A stretch of DNA of 64,000 nucleotides from Pseudobutyrivibrio sp. OR37 (GTDB lineage: Bacteria; Bacillota; Clostridia; Lachnospirales; Lachnospiraceae): assembly GCF_900113655.1 (NCBI RefSeq), contig NZ_FOQF01000001.1, positions 62,001 to 126,000 on the forward strand, given 5' to 3'. Positions within the stretch are counted from its first letter, which is position 1; every line of letters starts with the position of its first letter. A program made the position numbers and the translations under genes. The notes below the pieces were generated by a model that did no database searches, was not told where the DNA came from, and was given only the letters and a program-made list of their open reading frames with translations. Shown one piece after another: positions 9,985 through 19,400 of this stretch.

Positions 9985-10683
9985 TTAGAATAGTTTGATT
10001 CCCATTGCTGGCAAAATAGTTACTAGCATTACAAGTATTGATACTACGAAAGAAACAATTGCAAATATCAGAACATTGTTCATTCGTTTCTTAAGAGAAT
10101 TAGATTTGTTATCTATACCAAATAGCGCCTGGTTTTGCTTGGCGTTTTCTTCGATAATAACTGCCTGGACATTTCTATATGTTTTTATAGCCTCTATGTT
10201 GGTTTTTTCCATGATATTTTCATACATGGCTCTAAAATCAACATTAAGACGCTCATCAATTACCTCCTTTAGCGCCTTAACCTCGGCTTCCATAGTGTCA
10301 ATTTTTCTAAACTGACGCATTATTAAATCAAGCTGTTCATCATCCAGCTTGGCAAAATCCACCTTTGTAACCTTTGGCTCAGGATACTGAACCGGTGGCA
10401 AAATAATTGGCTTGAATTCAGGAAACTCAATATCCTCAAATTCAGTTTGCATCCCAAGTGAGCGCTCAATTTCATCAAGCTCCTGCAATAGAGAATCTAT
10501 ATCTCTTTCTATGGTATTCTCTAGTGTTAAGTCCTGATTTATTTCAGAAGCAGACTCTTCATTGGCTTCCTGCTCAGGTTCTGCCTTCTGTTCATCTCGT
10601 TCCATTAAAACCTGGTCAACACTGATGATTTCATCAATGTTGAGATCATCCATGTTTTCATCATCGTCATTAAACAGAATCAT
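9985..10683 (-). CDS. Acidic coiled-coil, tail-anchored membrane protein of unknown function
   Basis: I do not recognise a family. The 232-residue protein starts with a very acidic region rich in Asp and Glu (1-80), followed by a proline-containing segment, a predicted coiled coil (about 110-190), and one C-terminal hydrophobic helix (about 203-228) with almost nothing after it. It has no signal peptide, so it should be a tail-anchored protein facing the cytosol. It overlaps the upstream LytS-type kinase gene by 14 bp and has a good GGAGG site, so it is coupled to the kinase. The protein at 28041-28754 has the same layout and also sits beside a LytS-type kinase, which suggests a shared role in signalling or in positioning the pilus machinery. 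That role is inference. Confidence 0.75.
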   Translation of the reverse strand: MILFNDDDENMDDLNIDEIISVDQVLMERDEQKAEPEQEANEESASEINQDLTLENTIERDIDSLLQELDEIERSLGMQTEFEDIEFPEFKPIILPPVQYPEPKVTKVDFAKLDDEQLDLIMRQFRKIDTMEAEVKALKEVIDERLNVDFRAMYENIMEKTNIEAIKTYRNVQAVIIEENAKQNQALFGIDNKSNSLKKRMNNVLIFAIVSFVVSILVMLVTILPAMGIKLF

Positions 10684-11950
10684 CCTTAACCTCCCCCTTC
10701 ATTATCAAATACGTTACAGTAGTACCTACCCCCTCGGTACTTGCTATAGATATCTTAGACTTGTTTACCTCGTATAAACGTTTTCTAATGTCTTGTATAC
10801 CTGCATTGATAACATCTTCCTCAAGCTCCTTTGCGTTGAAGCCCAAGCCATCATCTTTAACTATAATTTTATAACAATCTGGCATTTCACGCACGTATAT
10901 TTTTATAGTTCCTCCTCCAACCTTTTTAGTAACCCCGTGACGAACAGCATTTTCTACTACTGGCTGAAGGGATAATGGAGGAATTAAAAATTCTTCGTTG
11001 TCTATACTGTATTCGATTTTTAAATCTGCAAACCTTAGCTGCTCCAGCCAAAGATAGGTTCTAGTGTGCTCTAATTCATCTGAGAAAGGAATTAAATCCT
11101 GGTCTGTAATAGTATCCAAATTTCGTCTTAGATACTTTGTAAATTTATCAATGGCGTTTTCTGCCACCTCTGGATTCTTCCTAATCAAATATTTGATGTT
11201 AGTTAGAGAATTAAAAATAAAGTGTGGCTGCAATTCAGAGATGATTAAATCTGTCTGCATAATAGTATCATCCATTTTTTGTTCAACCACATGCTGCTCT
11301 CTAGTTACATGAATAGCTATAAACATAATTATATAGCTGATAGTCATAGCAGAATAAAGCATAGAAAGACACTGGCATTTTAATGCTGGAAACAGCACAA
11401 TAAGTGGGAAAGCAATAAACAGATACAATGCCACACATACATTTGCATCTAGCACTCCCGTCATGTGATTGTAGATTATTCTAAACATGATAAATATAAC
11501 CAGCAGGCAGCCAATCAAGACCACCACAAAGAATAGCTGCTCCTGAGTATATACTCCTTCTTTTGAGATTTTGAAAACATATCCATGAAGCATGGAAGAA
11601 ATCCAAAATAGAATCATAATGACGCAGACAGCAAATGGAATGCTTCTGAATAAAGGCCTTCTGCCTCTTTTTCTGGTGATCAGTTTATCTACATACAGAT
11701 TAAAGCCGGAGATACTTACAAAAGTAAAGGAGCCCTGAAGAATAACGGAAATACGAAGTAAAACCAGATTTGATGAGTCATTTGCGAACACAATCGTACC
11801 CATATCTGCAAGCAAAACAAGGGCGTTCATAAGTAAAAGAATTGGGAAGTATTCATTCATCGCATTTCTCTTACCTAATAAAACGCCCACTAGAATTACA
11901 AACGTAATCAATACCGATAATAAATCCAGTCCTACGCCCATCAATTCCAT
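10670..11950 (-). CDS. LytS/YpdA-type sensor histidine kinase (second of two in the island)
   Basis: This is a membrane sensor kinase. The 426-residue protein has about six N-terminal hydrophobic helices (residues 1-200). The His_kinase domain has its phospho-acceptor in ELQPHFIFNSL (about residue 240). An HATPase region follows with VVENAVRHG and DDGLGFN. No response regulator gene adjoins it. The nearest is the SARP-type regulator at 25887-26705, next to the related kinase at 26683-28017. Cross-talk to that regulator is likely but not shown. It lies 4 bp after the sortase-fusion gene and overlaps the next gene by 14 bp. Confidence 0.9.
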   Translation of the reverse strand: MELMGVGLDLLSVLITFVILVGVLLGKRNAMNEYFPILLLMNALVLLADMGTIVFANDSSNLVLLRISVILQGSFTFVSISGFNLYVDKLITRKRGRRPLFRSIPFAVCVIMILFWISSMLHGYVFKISKEGVYTQEQLFFVVVLIGCLLVIFIMFRIIYNHMTGVLDANVCVALYLFIAFPLIVLFPALKCQCLSMLYSAMTISYIIMFIAIHVTREQHVVEQKMDDTIMQTDLIISELQPHFIFNSLTNIKYLIRKNPEVAENAIDKFTKYLRRNLDTITDQDLIPFSDELEHTRTYLWLEQLRFADLKIEYSIDNEEFLIPPLSLQPVVENAVRHGVTKKVGGGTIKIYVREMPDCYKIIVKDDGLGFNAKELEEDVINAGIQDIRKRLYEVNKSKISIASTEGVGTTVTYLIMKGEVKDDSV

Positions 11951-11954
11951 AGCC

Positions 11955-14900
11955 TTACCTCTTCAGATCTAAGCGTACAGTAATTCTCTTTTCTCCCGAA
12001 TAGCTACATGTAAATAAGGTCAAATCCCACTGTCCAGATAGCATCTCATCTATCTGGTCCGGATTAAGATTTTCTATAAGTGTGCTTTCATATTCATACA
12101 CAGTGCCATCTAAGGTTGTAAGCTTTGCAGTAATCACTTCGTCTTTACCAAGTAAATTGAAATCTCCAAACTGGCTGTCATAATTATGGCCTACAATTAC
12201 AAGATTTCCATTTTCTCTTGAGCCATTATAAACACAAGGTGTGGTTTTCATATCAGCATCTGTGTAGGTGGCAAGTACAGGAAGCTTTATTCCAAATCTG
12301 TCTATTTCTATAACACCTATATACTCTCTACCATCTGCAGGAACCATTGCCTTTTCTGGCTGAGGCTCCTCTACTACCTTGAAGGTAGAGGTATCACCCA
12401 CTGAAGTTACCTCTGCCACACTTTCCTCTGTTACCTCTTCATTGTCACCTAAATTTGAATTATCAGTAACCTCTGCCATGCTGGCTATAATTTCATTGTT
12501 GGTTCTTATTCGCTGAATATCGTTATAAACATGAACTGCCCCAAAGCACATACCGCCCACCAGACAGGTCACTGACATAACAGTAATGTATCTTACTATT
12601 TCCTTTCTATCATCCTTGGCTGCCCAAAGAGCTCTGAAAATAAATCCTATTAATCCAACAAATAAAAGCACATATTCCAATCTGAAAACACCTGCCTCTG
12701 GAAGTAAGGCGCTGCCTCTACTCCACTTAATTGTATTTGAGCCGTAATCATATACCATAAAATATGCTGCAGAGGTATCCATGTAAAAGGCACTTAAATC
12801 CATATCATTGCTGCCTGCTGCAACAAGACTGTTATAGTAATCTGTTCCAAGTGCACCAACTGCTGCATCCAAATCGATTTCCTCGGCAGCCATTGTCACA
12901 CCAATTAAAAAGCTTTCCGTCTTAATGAGAGGGCCTTCCACTAAAACAATTGCGCCCTCATCCATATAAAGATTTCTGTTGATACGTGCAGTATCTATTC
13001 CACCATCAGCATTGGCAGTCTCGCTATAGCTTACATTGTTGTGAAGGATGATATTTCCATTTACCTTAAGAGTTGCACCACTTCTAAGATAAGCTCCTGC
13101 TCCAGGGTCTGAGGCTGTAGCTCCAAGAAGAGCCACGTTTCCTACAAGACTAGTGCCCACCTCAGAGGAACCTATAAGTGATAAAGCAGCCCCATCATCG
13201 ACTGTAATCATAGAGCTTACAGCCACCTGGTCTTCTGCAATAAATCCGTTTAAAGAGCAATCGCTAAGAATAAGCTCTCCTCCACCAACTGCAAACATAG
13301 TGCCATCAAAGATTACATCAGCACCACCTCTGGTGAAATTGATGTTGTTTACCTGTACCACAGGACTATAGCCATTTGAATTTGAGGACATGGTATAGGT
13401 CTGTGATATTGCCACGTTTGTAATTGCAGGGTCGTTAATAGAAACGATTGCCTTTGCACCATCGTTGTTTCTACTCATATTTGTTGCAGCCTCGAAGGCT
13501 TCAGCAAAGGTTGAATAGTAAAATTCACTTTCACCTAAAAGCTGTAAGGTTACCTTAAACAACGCATTAGATAAGCCGTAGCCTCTTACCTCATAGCCAC
13601 TGATGGATACTGACATTTCTGCAAGAATCATCTTTTCAGGGCAAACCAGTGTGCCAGCATTTTCGCTGTTAAATAAGTCCTCATATACAAAGAAGCCACC
13701 ATTAACTGTAAGCTTTGAGTCTGTGTCGGCTATATTTCCAGATGAATTAATTAGATAAGCATTGTAAACATCAATATCTGCAAAGCCTGAGCATATTGTT
13801 CCGCTTGAGATATTGTAATAGCCTGATTCAAACTTGATATAATCAGTACCTGCGAAAAGCTTGCCACTTGTACCAGATATACCACCTGGACGATAGTTAT
13901 CCCCACTATAGTTTATTTCTGTTGCAGTGCTGTCCTTTAGGGTAACTCTGCTGCTGGCAAAATCTATATATGCTCCTGAATCCAAGGAGATTTTATGACC
14001 CTTCATATCAATAACAAAGGTGCAATTATTTACAACTGTCATGGAAGACGCGATACTTAATTCATCCTTAATTTCAATTACAGGGATGAAATTGGAATCT
14101 CCGTCATTATGTACCTCATCTGCTACAGCTCTTGCACCGTTTAAGGCCTCTTCAAGGGTAAGGAATTCTGCCTCCTTTGACTCGCCACCTACTGAATAAG
14201 CAATAATAGCAGCATAATCCTCTTCTTTGCCGATACATTCTGCATAATCCTTGGCACATACAGGGCAGTTTAAATCTACCTTTCCCTCTTTACATTTTTT
14301 CTCACAGATACATACCTCTTCAAAAGCGCACTGAGTATAGTCCTTTGCACAAACAGGGCAGGTGCTGTCTACGTCCTCCTCGCTGCAATGTGTCTTGCAG
14401 GTACATTCATCCTTATCTAAAATTGCGCAGTCCTCAAAATTCTTTTTGCAAACTGGACATTCTTCATTAAATTCAGCAGAGGTACAGTGAGTTTCACATA
14501 TACACTTTTTCTCTTCATCATCCTTATTTTCTGTTTCCTCTGTGCCTTCCCCTTCTTTTTCGCCTTCTTCTCCTTCGGTACCAGTGCCAGTACCTTCGCC
14601 TTCTTGTGTAGTGCCACTTCCATCTGAAGCAGTACCACTACCTTCAGCATCACTTTCGCCACCTTCTGTACCTGTGCCGCCAGCACCACCCTCACCCGTG
14701 GTAACAGCTCCATCTGAACCTGCAGCTGTAGTGTCTCCTATAGCGGTATTACCACCCTCACCTGTGGAAGCATCAGCTTCTCCAGCTTGATTTTCAGGTA
14801 CATTATCACCGCCTTCAGCGTCTTGGACAGGGGCGTCCTCTGTAAAAGTAATTCCTTCTTCTGACTGAACCTCAGCCTCGTTCTGTGGTAATTCACCTTC

Positions 14901-15014
14901 ATCTGCAAAGGTACGAACAGTAATAACATTGGAAACTGCAAACAAAAGTAGCATAGAGCCTGTAATACCTATCAATATGTAGTTCATGTATTTTTTCCAG
15001 ACTCTCTTTAACAT
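11955..15014 (-). CDS. Surface protein fused to a C-terminal sortase domain (unusual fusion)
   Basis: This single 1019-residue reading frame combines a surface protein with a sortase. Residues 14-32 are a hydrophobic export/anchor segment. Residues 40-170 are a Gly/Glu/Thr-rich linker. Residues 171-260 hold three repeats of about 31 residues with six Cys each (CxCxxxC, then CPVC, then C). Residues 265-765 look like a beta-solenoid. At 771-775 an LPEAG motif is followed by a hydrophobic helix and KDDRK, like a cell-wall sorting signal. After a second membrane helix and an acidic linker comes a sortase fold with IVGHNYDS (His943) and TLFTCSYS (Cys1003), plus Arg1010 or Arg1014. The catalytic triad appears complete. 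It starts 2 bp after the class-C sortase gene, so the two are coupled. What it anchors, possibly itself, is unknown. Confidence 0.88.
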   Translation of the reverse strand: MLKRVWKKYMNYILIGITGSMLLLFAVSNVITVRTFADEGELPQNEAEVQSEEGITFTEDAPVQDAEGGDNVPENQAGEADASTGEGGNTAIGDTTAAGSDGAVTTGEGGAGGTGTEGGESDAEGSGTASDGSGTTQEGEGTGTGTEGEEGEKEGEGTEETENKDDEEKKCICETHCTSAEFNEECPVCKKNFEDCAILDKDECTCKTHCSEEDVDSTCPVCAKDYTQCAFEEVCICEKKCKEGKVDLNCPVCAKDYAECIGKEEDYAAIIAYSVGGESKEAEFLTLEEALNGARAVADEVHNDGDSNFIPVIEIKDELSIASSMTVVNNCTFVIDMKGHKISLDSGAYIDFASSRVTLKDSTATEINYSGDNYRPGGISGTSGKLFAGTDYIKFESGYYNISSGTICSGFADIDVYNAYLINSSGNIADTDSKLTVNGGFFVYEDLFNSENAGTLVCPEKMILAEMSVSISGYEVRGYGLSNALFKVTLQLLGESEFYYSTFAEAFEAATNMSRNNDGAKAIVSINDPAITNVAISQTYTMSSNSNGYSPVVQVNNINFTRGGADVIFDGTMFAVGGGELILSDCSLNGFIAEDQVAVSSMITVDDGAALSLIGSSEVGTSLVGNVALLGATASDPGAGAYLRSGATLKVNGNIILHNNVSYSETANADGGIDTARINRNLYMDEGAIVLVEGPLIKTESFLIGVTMAAEEIDLDAAVGALGTDYYNSLVAAGSNDMDLSAFYMDTSAAYFMVYDYGSNTIKWSRGSALLPEAGVFRLEYVLLFVGLIGFIFRALWAAKDDRKEIVRYITVMSVTCLVGGMCFGAVHVYNDIQRIRTNNEIIASMAEVTDNSNLGDNEEVTEESVAEVTSVGDTSTFKVVEEPQPEKAMVPADGREYIGVIEIDRFGIKLPVLATYTDADMKTTPCVYNGSRENGNLVIVGHNYDSQFGDFNLLGKDEVITAKLTTLDGTVYEYESTLIENLNPDQIDEMLSGQWDLTLFTCSYSGEKRITVRLDLKR

Positions 15015-15016
15015 GG

Positions 15017-16336
15017 CTACTTTCCTTTCTTGGATTTCTCTACAATATCCTCTCCAATATTAATCTCCTGCTTGAAGTATGGATTCAAATCCTCTGGTGG
15101 AGGCTCTGGCCTTCCTCTTTCCATTACATCTGGAATATCGGCAAAAAACAGGTTGAATTTATTTTTCACACGGTCAAAGACTGACCAGTCCTGATCAACC
15201 TTTTCAAGTACTTTATCGTCCCAAAGTCTACGCTTTGCATCTTCCTCGCCGTAGTCTACGGACTCATCATAGAAATCGAATTCGTCCCAAGGTCTTTCCT
15301 CATCATCCTCTGTAAGCTTATTTTCATGCATTAATGTGTCATCCCAACGTCTTTGCTTTGCCAGTCTGTCTGCCTCTACAGTAACGTTTTCTGTCTCCCA
15401 ATTTGCTCTTGTAGACATTTCTGAAACCTTAATTGCAGCCTTATAAACCTCTTCAATATTGTCATCCCAAGGTCTTAAATAAAGCTTTGGCTTTACCACC
15501 GGTGGGAATATAAGAATTGGCAAGCCAACAAATAGGAAGATGGAACCCATTGTAACTGCTATTACATTTACAATCTGTTCTCTGGTCATACCGTATTTCT
15601 TAGTGTCTGTATGCTCTAGTACTTCTTCAGCTTCATCCTGCTGTATTCTCACTCCTCTAATCATAAGACGATGAGTGTTTTCACCGTATGGAGTACAGGT
15701 AACAAGCGTTACGTAATCCATCTCCGGGTCAATAGCAAGTGGAGACATATCGTTTGGTAGTACTGTAACAATCTGATCTACCTGATAAAAATGCTCCTCG
15801 CCTAAAACAATAATAGAAAATACATCTCCAACCTCTACTCTATCAAGATTTGTAAAAAGTACTGCACTTGGAAGACCTCTGTGTCCTGAAAGACCGCAGT
15901 GAGTACCTTTACCACCGATAGGAAGTGAGGTTCCTTCGATATGACCTACATACTTCTGTAAAACATCCTCTGTTGTTCCGTGATAAACAGGAAGATTTAA
16001 GCCAAGCTTATCAATCTTTAGGTAACACATCATTCCAGTCCCGTCTACATTCAAGGTGTCCTTGTAAACCTGGAGCATTTCATCTGTCATATCTGCGAAA
16101 CGACCTACAGGATTTGACTGAAGCTCTGTGTTGTAGCTTTCTGTCTCTTCAAAGAAAGCCTTTCTAGTCTCTTCATTCATCTGAGCAACAGTTTCATCAT
16201 ACTCGCTGATGGATTTAGAGCTGTTCCTTTGATTGAAGAAATCAGAAATATTAGGGTACAAAAGAATACCTAGTCCTACAACGAAGACTAGTACTAAAAG
16301 CAAATTCATATAATTGAATTTCCTTCCTGCGCCCAT
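15017..16336 (-). CDS. Class C-like (pilin-polymerising) sortase with long cytoplasmic tail
   Basis: This transpeptidase probably links pilin subunits. I place the start at the ATG at 16336 (MGAGRKF), 5 bases after GAGGGA; a TTG 12 bases upstream is a weaker choice. The 439-residue protein has an N-terminal membrane helix (about 8-27), then a sortase domain with SGHRGLP (catalytic His) and TLVTCTPYGENTHR (Cys and Arg). A second membrane helix (about 250-275) follows, as in class C enzymes. Unusually, about 155 residues follow on the cytosolic side. They are very charged and carry four R-x-W-D-(D/E) motifs (encoded near 15217-15475). No lid motif was identified with confidence. Confidence 0.9.
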   Translation of the reverse strand: MGAGRKFNYMNLLLVLVFVVGLGILLYPNISDFFNQRNSSKSISEYDETVAQMNEETRKAFFEETESYNTELQSNPVGRFADMTDEMLQVYKDTLNVDGTGMMCYLKIDKLGLNLPVYHGTTEDVLQKYVGHIEGTSLPIGGKGTHCGLSGHRGLPSAVLFTNLDRVEVGDVFSIIVLGEEHFYQVDQIVTVLPNDMSPLAIDPEMDYVTLVTCTPYGENTHRLMIRGVRIQQDEAEEVLEHTDTKKYGMTREQIVNVIAVTMGSIFLFVGLPILIFPPVVKPKLYLRPWDDNIEEVYKAAIKVSEMSTRANWETENVTVEADRLAKQRRWDDTLMHENKLTEDDEERPWDEFDFYDESVDYGEEDAKRRLWDDKVLEKVDQDWSVFDRVKNKFNLFFADIPDVMERGRPEPPPEDLNPYFKQEINIGEDIVEKSKKGK

Positions 16337-16383
16337 AGTGTCCCTCAATACTTCTGCAAAAAAGCATTTCCTAATATTTAAAA

Positions 16384-16417
16384 ATAGGCAGAAGACAGAT
16401 ACCTGCCTCCTGCCTAT
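16384..16417 (-). terminator. Hairpin terminator after the double-pilin gene
   Basis: Arms 16384-16391 and 16410-16417 pair perfectly over 8 bp. On the minus strand the hairpin is followed by an A/T-rich stretch with UUUUU. It lies just past the stop of the double-pilin gene and before the sortase genes, so sortase expression may depend on read-through. Confidence 0.65.
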
Positions 16418-16429
16418 ATACGTCAGATA

Positions 16430-19400
16430 CTACATGTATGATTCGTTAGATTTTCTTTGCTTTAAAACTATAAGTAGTATTACAGCTGCCATCAGGATGA
16501 TGCCTATGATTGTGAATAATAATGTACCCATACCACCAGTGCTTGGAAGTGTAAGTCCTTGGTAGTTCTTTACATTGATTCCATAAATACCATCTGAGTA
16601 TCCCTGATAGTAATTAATTACTGGATTTCCTTCACCATCTGTTTCTTCAAGTGCTACTGCATCTACGATTGTTAATTCTGGATCATTAATATCCACTTGA
16701 TTTGCTGAATAGAAGATTGCGTCTGTTGTGTAAGCTGCATTCTCTGTAAGGGCGTGCTGCTCGGCACTTAATCTTCTGATTTCAAATCTCATTGCTTCTG
16801 TAAGAGCATTGTAGCCTGTAGGCTGCTTTGTCTCGATTAATACATAAGAAGCTTCCTCTAAACCATCTAGTAATACACCATCTTCTGTATCTACAGAAAT
16901 GATTTTGTTTTCCTTAACTGTCTGATAATCAGCACCTGTTGAATCCTTATCTATCTGATCAGGAAGTGCCATCTGCTTGTAAACTACTACCTTAAAGTGA
17001 TCATAAGGAATACCATCTTCATTAGCCTTTACTGGTACGTATCTGAAGTAGGTATTTAAGCCGCCTTCGAACTCTGCTGATTCTGCTAAATCAAGTGTTG
17101 AAAGTGTTGTTCCTGCATCATCTACAGGAGCTGTTGTTAATTCAGAGGCGTACTCACCATTATTAGCATAAGAATCAAACTTGTAATACTGCCAGGTGTT
17201 ACTTGTAGGCTCTGCTGTAAAGGTTGATTCAGATACGCCTTCAGCTGTTGTATTTGGTACGTATATATAAGCCTCTTTGTAAAGCTTAAATTCTGCACCA
17301 AGCAAATACTTGTTAGCTACTTCACCATCAGTCTTTATTAATCTAAGTGCGTAGGTATAAGCTCTAACTGTATCTTCTACTGGTGTGTAATGTCCTGCGA
17401 TATCGCTTCTATACCAAAGCTTTGCTGTATTGGTATTATTTTCTGTGCCAGGTAAGCAGTTTTCTGTAACAGTTGCATCATATACAAGTGCTACATACTG
17501 ATTGTTTCTTACCCACTTGCCAGATTCGCTGTCAATGTCAACAAACTTTGAGTAATTAAAGGTAATTGCAAAGATTGGTCTGTTTTCAACTCTTGCTACT
17601 GTACCAACTGATGCAACACCAGTTATTTCCTGATAGCTACTAATGATTGATGAATCAGGTACTGCCATAACAGCTGACTCTGAAGAAGCTGAGCCTTCTG
17701 CAAACTTAATTAGCTTACCTTCTTTATCATTGTATACATACCATGTAATTGCCCATGTGCTACCGTTTGGCTTAGCATATTTAACGAAGTAGTTACCTGC
17801 TGTATCCTTGCTGTCTCTGTACCAAATAGTACCAGTCTTTTCTACTGCCTTATACTCTGGTGCAATTAAAGCTGTATAGTAATCAGCTGGTACTTCGGTC
17901 CATGCATCCTGAGAGGATGGGTCATTGCCTGTGTAAATCTTAAGTGTTGTTGGATCTAATCTGAAGGCTGTTGACATATCATCAGTGATGCTGAAGGTGT
18001 AATTTGCATCCCAGTCATAAAGGGAATATGCCTCGCCGTCATCCTTTGTATAAACTACTCCATCTTCGATTGGATAGTACTCTGGTACTTCACCAACTAC
18101 TTCGAAGTTTACTACCTCACCAGTTCTAACTACATCAGACTTGCCCATGTTGATGTACTTTGAAATAGTAACATCAGCGTACTTAAGTGTAGCTTCAAGG
18201 TCACCTGTTAAGTAATAAACACCCATAGGTCCCTGAATTTCAGGAGCTGCTGAAAGAGTAAGTACTGAATATGAACGATTAAGCTCTGGGTTTTCACCCT
18301 TTACTAAGTACATACCGTATTCAACGTCTCTGATTGTTGCGTAGTATTCTTTTGTTGTTGGATTCTGTGATGTAACTATCTGGTTGCTGGCAATTTTGTT
18401 GATAGAGCCTACACCAGATTTGTCCTTTGAATCATAAATCCATGTTAAGAAATCTGTCTGTTGCTTTGCGTCAAGCTGTGTAAACTGTCCTGGGTCTGTA
18501 GGAATATTGTCATTTCCTGTATCAAGACTATAGTTTCCTAAATATGCATATAGGTTTGGAACCCATTCAATATCAGAGAAGGTTTTCTCTTCATCATCGT
18601 AAGAGCAGGTTGCAATCTGGTATACGTTAAGTACATCACCCTCATCTCTAAGATGAACTGTAAATACTGCTTTGCCGTTAGGTACTGCCTTCTGTGCACC
18701 AACGTTTATTCCATCACTGTTACCAAGGCTGATAGTTGTAGCTGCATTAGATGTAAAAGAGAAGCTAAGTGCTAAAGTAAGTGCCATTACTAATGCCATA
18801 AATGTTGCAGCACTGTTTTTTAGCTTTCTGTTTCTTGCAATTACGAATATTATTGCACCACCCATAACTACTATACCTATCAATGTGAATAACAATGTAC
18901 CAATACCACCAGTACTTGGAAGTGTAAGTCCACTGTAGTTCTTTACAGTAAAGTGATATATACCATCTTCATTATCATCAACTGTAAGGTTGCCATCTGC
19001 ATCTTCGTATTCGTCAGACATGAAGCCTGCGTATGAGTTTCCTCTTTCTGTAAACTGCTCGTTAGATAGCTGGTTAATCTCGAAGTAAATAGCTGCATTC
19101 ATCTTGTTGTATCCGCCTGCAGGAGCTACCTTCTCAACCATCAGATACTTGTTAGGGTCAAAGCCTGTAAGTGTAATACCTTCTTCAGTAGCTACTGACT
19201 GTGCATCTGCCCAGAATAATGAGTATGCATCCAAGTGCCAGTGTGCTCCAGAATGTGCTCTACATTCTCCTGCCTCTACCCATCTAGGTACGTAAGTTAC
19301 ATATCCATCTGAGAAGTCTTCATGTGTATCCCATGAAATGCCATTTTCCTGGTCTGTCTTAGCCATTGGATTCATGTAGTCAAGTAAGGCATTTCCACCA

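Noticed and set aside
14417-14790. Overlapping frames rich in Lys or Pro/Ser in both directions
   Set aside because: These are shadows of the Gly/Glu linker of the sortase fusion and have no start signals.
18770-18925. Possible frameshift or missing stop making an artificial double pilin
   Set aside because: The frame is open on both sides with a coherent signal-peptide sequence and no internal ribosome site. It is kept as real, with a read check advised in the findings.
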